A program made the position numbers and the translations under genes. Source: Pseudooceanicola pacificus (lineage in GTDB: Bacteria; Pseudomonadota; Alphaproteobacteria; Rhodobacterales; Rhodobacteraceae). From it: 64,000 nucleotides of DNA. Of this stretch, positions 61,955 through 64,000 are shown one piece after another. The notes beneath the pieces are model-generated. The model was not told the DNA's origin. It saw only the letters and a list, made by a program, of their open reading frames with translations, and did no database searches. Position 1 is the stretch's first letter, and each line of letters opens with the position of its first letter. The stretch covers positions 43,836 through 107,835 of the forward strand of contig NZ_WNXQ01000011.1 in assembly GCF_009789075.1 (NCBI RefSeq), given 5' to 3'.

Positions 61955-62866
61955 ATGCCCCATCAGACAGACATCCAAGAGGAAACCGGCGTGACCTCCG
62001 CCATCCTCGACCACCTGGCACTTCACGGCGCAACGCCGGGGGCCGGCGAGACCGATCATCGCCCCCTGCCCCAGCCAGATGAGGTCGAACTCGCCATGGC
62101 GACCCTCTTTGATACCACCATCGGCCTCCTCACCGGCAGCCAGTTGGAAGACAATCTCGAAGAGATGCTCTGGTCCCTGACCTCGATTTTCCATCGCCGG
62201 CTGACCCATATCCAGAAGCTTCTCGACGACAACGAATTCGAGGTCCGGGAAATTCTGGCCATCCAGGACGGCTCCGAGGTCGCCTCGGTCGAACTCGAGC
62301 GCCTCCAGGTGATCGGGCTCACGCTCTGGGATCACCGCGACGCTTTCGAGCAGATGCGCGATCTCGCCGTGGACCACTTCTCGGCCGCCACGGGCTCGCC
62401 TTGGCTCCCGCGCACCGGATCCAAGGTCTCCCATCGTGGTCTCACCTCCGCCGTGGTGGACAGCCGGGCCTATCTCTCAGCCAAGCGCCGTAAGGAAACC
62501 GAAGTGCATTGCCCCGAAGGCACGCGGATCGCCTTCTCTGGCGGCGACTATCAGGCCTACGACCTGATCTGGTCCGTCCTCGATGCCACCCTTGCGAAAT
62601 ACCCCGACATGGTGCTGCTGCACGGCGGTACGCCCAAGGGCGCCGAGATGATTGCGGCCCGCTGGGCAGATACCCGAGGTGTCACCCAGGTGGTCTTCAA
62701 ACCCGACTGGAAAAGCCACGGCAAGGCCGCCCCTTTCAAGCGCAACGACAAGATGCTCGAGACCATACCGCAGGGTCTGATTGCCACGCCCGGTTCGGGC
62801 ATCACAGAGAACATCGTCGACAAGGCCCGCAAGCTCGGAATCCGCATCAAGAGGATCGGGGCTTAG
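61955..62866 (+). CDS. DUF2493 (SLOG-like) domain protein
   Basis: Protein of 303 aa. The C-terminal about 120 residues form the DUF2493/YspA Rossmann-like domain of the SLOG group: R-I-A-F-S-G-G-D-Y-Q-A-Y, then L-L-H-G-G-T-P-K-G-A-E-M-I-A-A-R-W-A and K-P-D-W. SLOG domains bind nucleotides or their derivatives; role unknown. The N-terminal half is helical and acidic. Standard companion of the SNO/Toprim genes on alphaproteobacterial plasmids. Confidence 0.85.
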   Translation: MPHQTDIQEETGVTSAILDHLALHGATPGAGETDHRPLPQPDEVELAMATLFDTTIGLLTGSQLEDNLEEMLWSLTSIFHRRLTHIQKLLDDNEFEVREILAIQDGSEVASVELERLQVIGLTLWDHRDAFEQMRDLAVDHFSAATGSPWLPRTGSKVSHRGLTSAVVDSRAYLSAKRRKETEVHCPEGTRIAFSGGDYQAYDLIWSVLDATLAKYPDMVLLHGGTPKGAEMIAARWADTRGVTQVVFKPDWKSHGKAAPFKRNDKMLETIPQGLIATPGSGITENIVDKARKLGIRIKRIGA

Positions 62867-62926
62867 GCCCCGGTTCGATCTCGGCTTGGATCAAGGAAGC
62901 AACCTTTGGCCCTGTTTTCGCGAATA

Positions 62927-62951
62927 GGCAGCAATGCGGGACTTTGCTGCC
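62927..62951. terminator. Hairpin after the DUF2493 gene
   Basis: GGCAGCAA (62927-62934) and TTGCTGCC (62944-62951), perfect 8-bp stem with a 9-base loop, between convergent genes. No T-run on either side. Confidence 0.4.
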
Positions 62952-62973
62952 GTTCGCTGTGTCTCTGCGAATG

Positions 62974-63171
62974 TCAGCTCTGGGTCCGGCGGGTCAACTT
63001 CATCAATCGCGGCTGTTGCCACATCGCAATCCCGCTCAACGCGATAATCGGAAATACGCCCAACTGGATCATTGCCTGAAACGCTGCATTGCCGCTTAAC
63101 GTTGGACTGTAGACGTATGCGCCAATTAAGAGCCCGGCGACCAAATGGACGTATCGAAGTGGTTTGCGCAT
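62974..63171 (-). CDS. Small membrane protein (65 aa)
   Basis: Short protein with two hydrophobic segments (about residues 8-22 and 32-50) and basic ends. AAGGAG lies 8 bases before ATG 63171, so it is likely expressed. It is divergent from the TetR gene, with two inverted repeats in between, and is the likely target of that regulator. Family not recognised. Confidence 0.7.
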   Translation of the reverse strand: MRKPLRYVHLVAGLLIGAYVYSPTLSGNAAFQAMIQLGVFPIIALSGIAMWQQPRLMKLTRRTQS

Positions 63172-63207
63172 CTACATGCTCCTTCTTGCGTTGTCGGAGG
63201 GTAGTTG

Positions 63208-63249
63208 ATATTGTCATTGTCAATATAACTTCAAATTGACAGCGTCAAT
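63208..63249. promoter_or_regulatory. Two operator-like inverted repeats
   Basis: ATATTG-N7-CAATAT (63208-63226) and ATTGAC-AGC-GTCAAT (63235-63249), the second touching the TetR start codon. Both fit ATTGACA..G.CAAT in one orientation, suggesting two sites for the same dimer. Confidence 0.65.
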
Positions 63250-63849
63250 ATGCCGAAGACAAAAAACTATCATCGCGGTGATGTGAAAACCGAGTTGATC
63301 AATGCCGCCGTGGAAGCGCTTAAGACGCAATCGTTTCAAGCGGTAAGCATGCGCAAGTTGGCGAGTGCGATCGGCGTAAGCCACAACGCGCCATACATGC
63401 ACTTCAAAGATAAAGAAGCGCTATGGCTAGCGATCTCGGATCACGGCTTTGAAATGCTGAGCAACGAGATCACCCGGGAGATCGCCACACATTCGACTTG
63501 GAGGGACCGGCTGGAAGCAGGCTGCAGGGCCTATGTAAGGTTCGCCGAAAGGAATCGAGAATACATGCTCGTGATGTTCCGCCCAGCAACCCCGGGTAAT
63601 GTTCGAGCGCTTTCTCCAAAAGGCGCGGAAGCCCTAGACTTATTGACACTTGAAATTGCCGCCGGGGGAGCGTCCGGCCAAATCGAACTCACAGAGCCCG
63701 CAAAACTTGCGGTATTGCTCTGGATAATGCTCCACGGTCTGACGATGGCGAAACTTCAAATCGGCGGCGAGCGCGGTCCGCTGCTGGAAATCGCCGGTGA
63801 CGACCATATCGGTTGGATGTTGGACAAGGTGCTTGCAACGGAAAAATGA
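63250..63849 (+). CDS. TetR/AcrR-family regulator, WHG-domain type
   Basis: Regulator of 199 aa with HTH V-S-M-R-K-L-A-S-A-I-G-V-S-H-N-A-P-Y-M-H-F-K-D-K near residues 33-57. The C-domain has L-W-I-M-L-H-G-L-T, the W-H-G type. ATG 63250 directly follows an inverted repeat, so binding there would block its own expression. Divergent from the small membrane protein gene. Confidence 0.88.
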   Translation: MPKTKNYHRGDVKTELINAAVEALKTQSFQAVSMRKLASAIGVSHNAPYMHFKDKEALWLAISDHGFEMLSNEITREIATHSTWRDRLEAGCRAYVRFAERNREYMLVMFRPATPGNVRALSPKGAEALDLLTLEIAAGGASGQIELTEPAKLAVLLWIMLHGLTMAKLQIGGERGPLLEIAGDDHIGWMLDKVLATEK

Positions 63850-63918
63850 GAAGCGGCCATTAGCTACCTCTGCAACATCTGAGCTACTCCCCATCTCTTG
63901 GACAGGATCTGGCGTAAA

Positions 63919-64000
63919 TTAAGCTACTCGTTGCACCTGCTGATCGGGTTGGTTGATATCATTTCTTTGCCAATAGACCAGCGCGGGAGGTTGGCCGCCC
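63919..64000 (-). pseudogene. Transposase C-terminus at the window edge (probably IS3 family)
   Basis: The minus-strand frame entering at 64000 reads G-G-Q-P-P-A-L-V-Y-W-Q-R-N and D-Q-Q-V-Q-R-V-A before a stop at 63919, the typical tail of an IS3-type OrfB. The rest lies outside the window, so completeness cannot be judged; the type label is only for a partial feature. Bases 63850-63918 are probably the element's end. Confidence 0.65.

Noticed and set aside
1..64000. CRISPR arrays, rRNA or tRNA genes
   Set aside because: No regularly spaced repeats, rRNA segments or cloverleaf-like genes were noticed by eye; a tRNA scan would settle this.

Overview
The window is a high-GC alphaproteobacterial segment, most like the Rhodobacteraceae/roseobacter group. 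The reasons are the TAXI and DctPQM TRAP transporters, the many paralogous acyl-CoA catabolic genes, and the strawberry-notch/Toprim/DUF2493 accessory genes at the right end. No rRNA, tRNA or CRISPR array was seen.

Region 1 (1-8.3 kb, plus strand): the end of one acyl-CoA dehydrogenase, a second acyl-CoA dehydrogenase, a TAXI-type TRAP transporter (binding protein and fused permease), a PaaI-like thioesterase, an SDR dehydrogenase and a DUF35/thiolase-like pair. Region 2 (8.3-16.5 kb, minus): a DctPQM TRAP transporter, two enoyl-CoA hydratases, two acyl-CoA dehydrogenases and a type III CoA-transferase. Region 3 (16.7-30.5 kb): an FMN-dependent NPD-family oxidoreductase; a minus-strand operon (transglutaminase-like, MaoC, two acyl-CoA dehydrogenases, enoyl-CoA hydratase, PaaK-like protein); a second minus-strand operon (DUF35, thiolase-like, hydratase-2, alpha-methylacyl-CoA racemase-like); two divergent CoA-transferases; and another acyl-CoA dehydrogenase. 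Region 4 (30.7-45.6 kb, minus): a roughly 12-gene operon with ETF, two enoyl-CoA hydratases, a LivKHMGF-type ABC importer with two binding proteins, an embedded acyl-CoA synthetase and an SDR; then an acyl-CoA dehydrogenase and a CoA-transferase.

Together regions 1-4 look like one large peripheral catabolic island. It would import an organic acid, activate it to a CoA thioester, epimerise an alpha-methyl branch, run several beta-oxidation rounds (dehydrogenases feeding ETF), and cleave carbon-carbon bonds with two thiolase-like/DUF35 pairs that may be aldolases. The parts resemble steroid side-chain and alicyclic or branched-acid degradation, but no ring oxygenase or known ring-cleavage gene is present, so the substrate is unknown. 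A 16-bp palindrome (TCTAACAATTGTTAGA and variants) occurs before five transcription units from 23.3 to 45.6 kb, which points to one shared TetR-like repressor not encoded beside them.

Region 5 (45.7-51.9 kb): an IS66 remnant, an amine-oxidase remnant and an RND efflux pair with two TetR regulators. Region 6 (52-55.9 kb): an HxlR-regulated operon that looks like quinone/catechol or electrophile detoxification (DoxX-like, extradiol dioxygenase, DUF5519, NmrA-type reductase, glutathione S-transferase). Region 7 (56-64 kb): an intact IS256-family element against a truncated IS3-family element, which itself cuts into a strawberry-notch helicase gene that also carries a frameshift; then a Toprim primase-like gene, a DUF2493 gene, a divergent small membrane protein/TetR pair, and the end of another transposase at the window edge. 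This right part is plasmid-like or island-like and visibly decayed.
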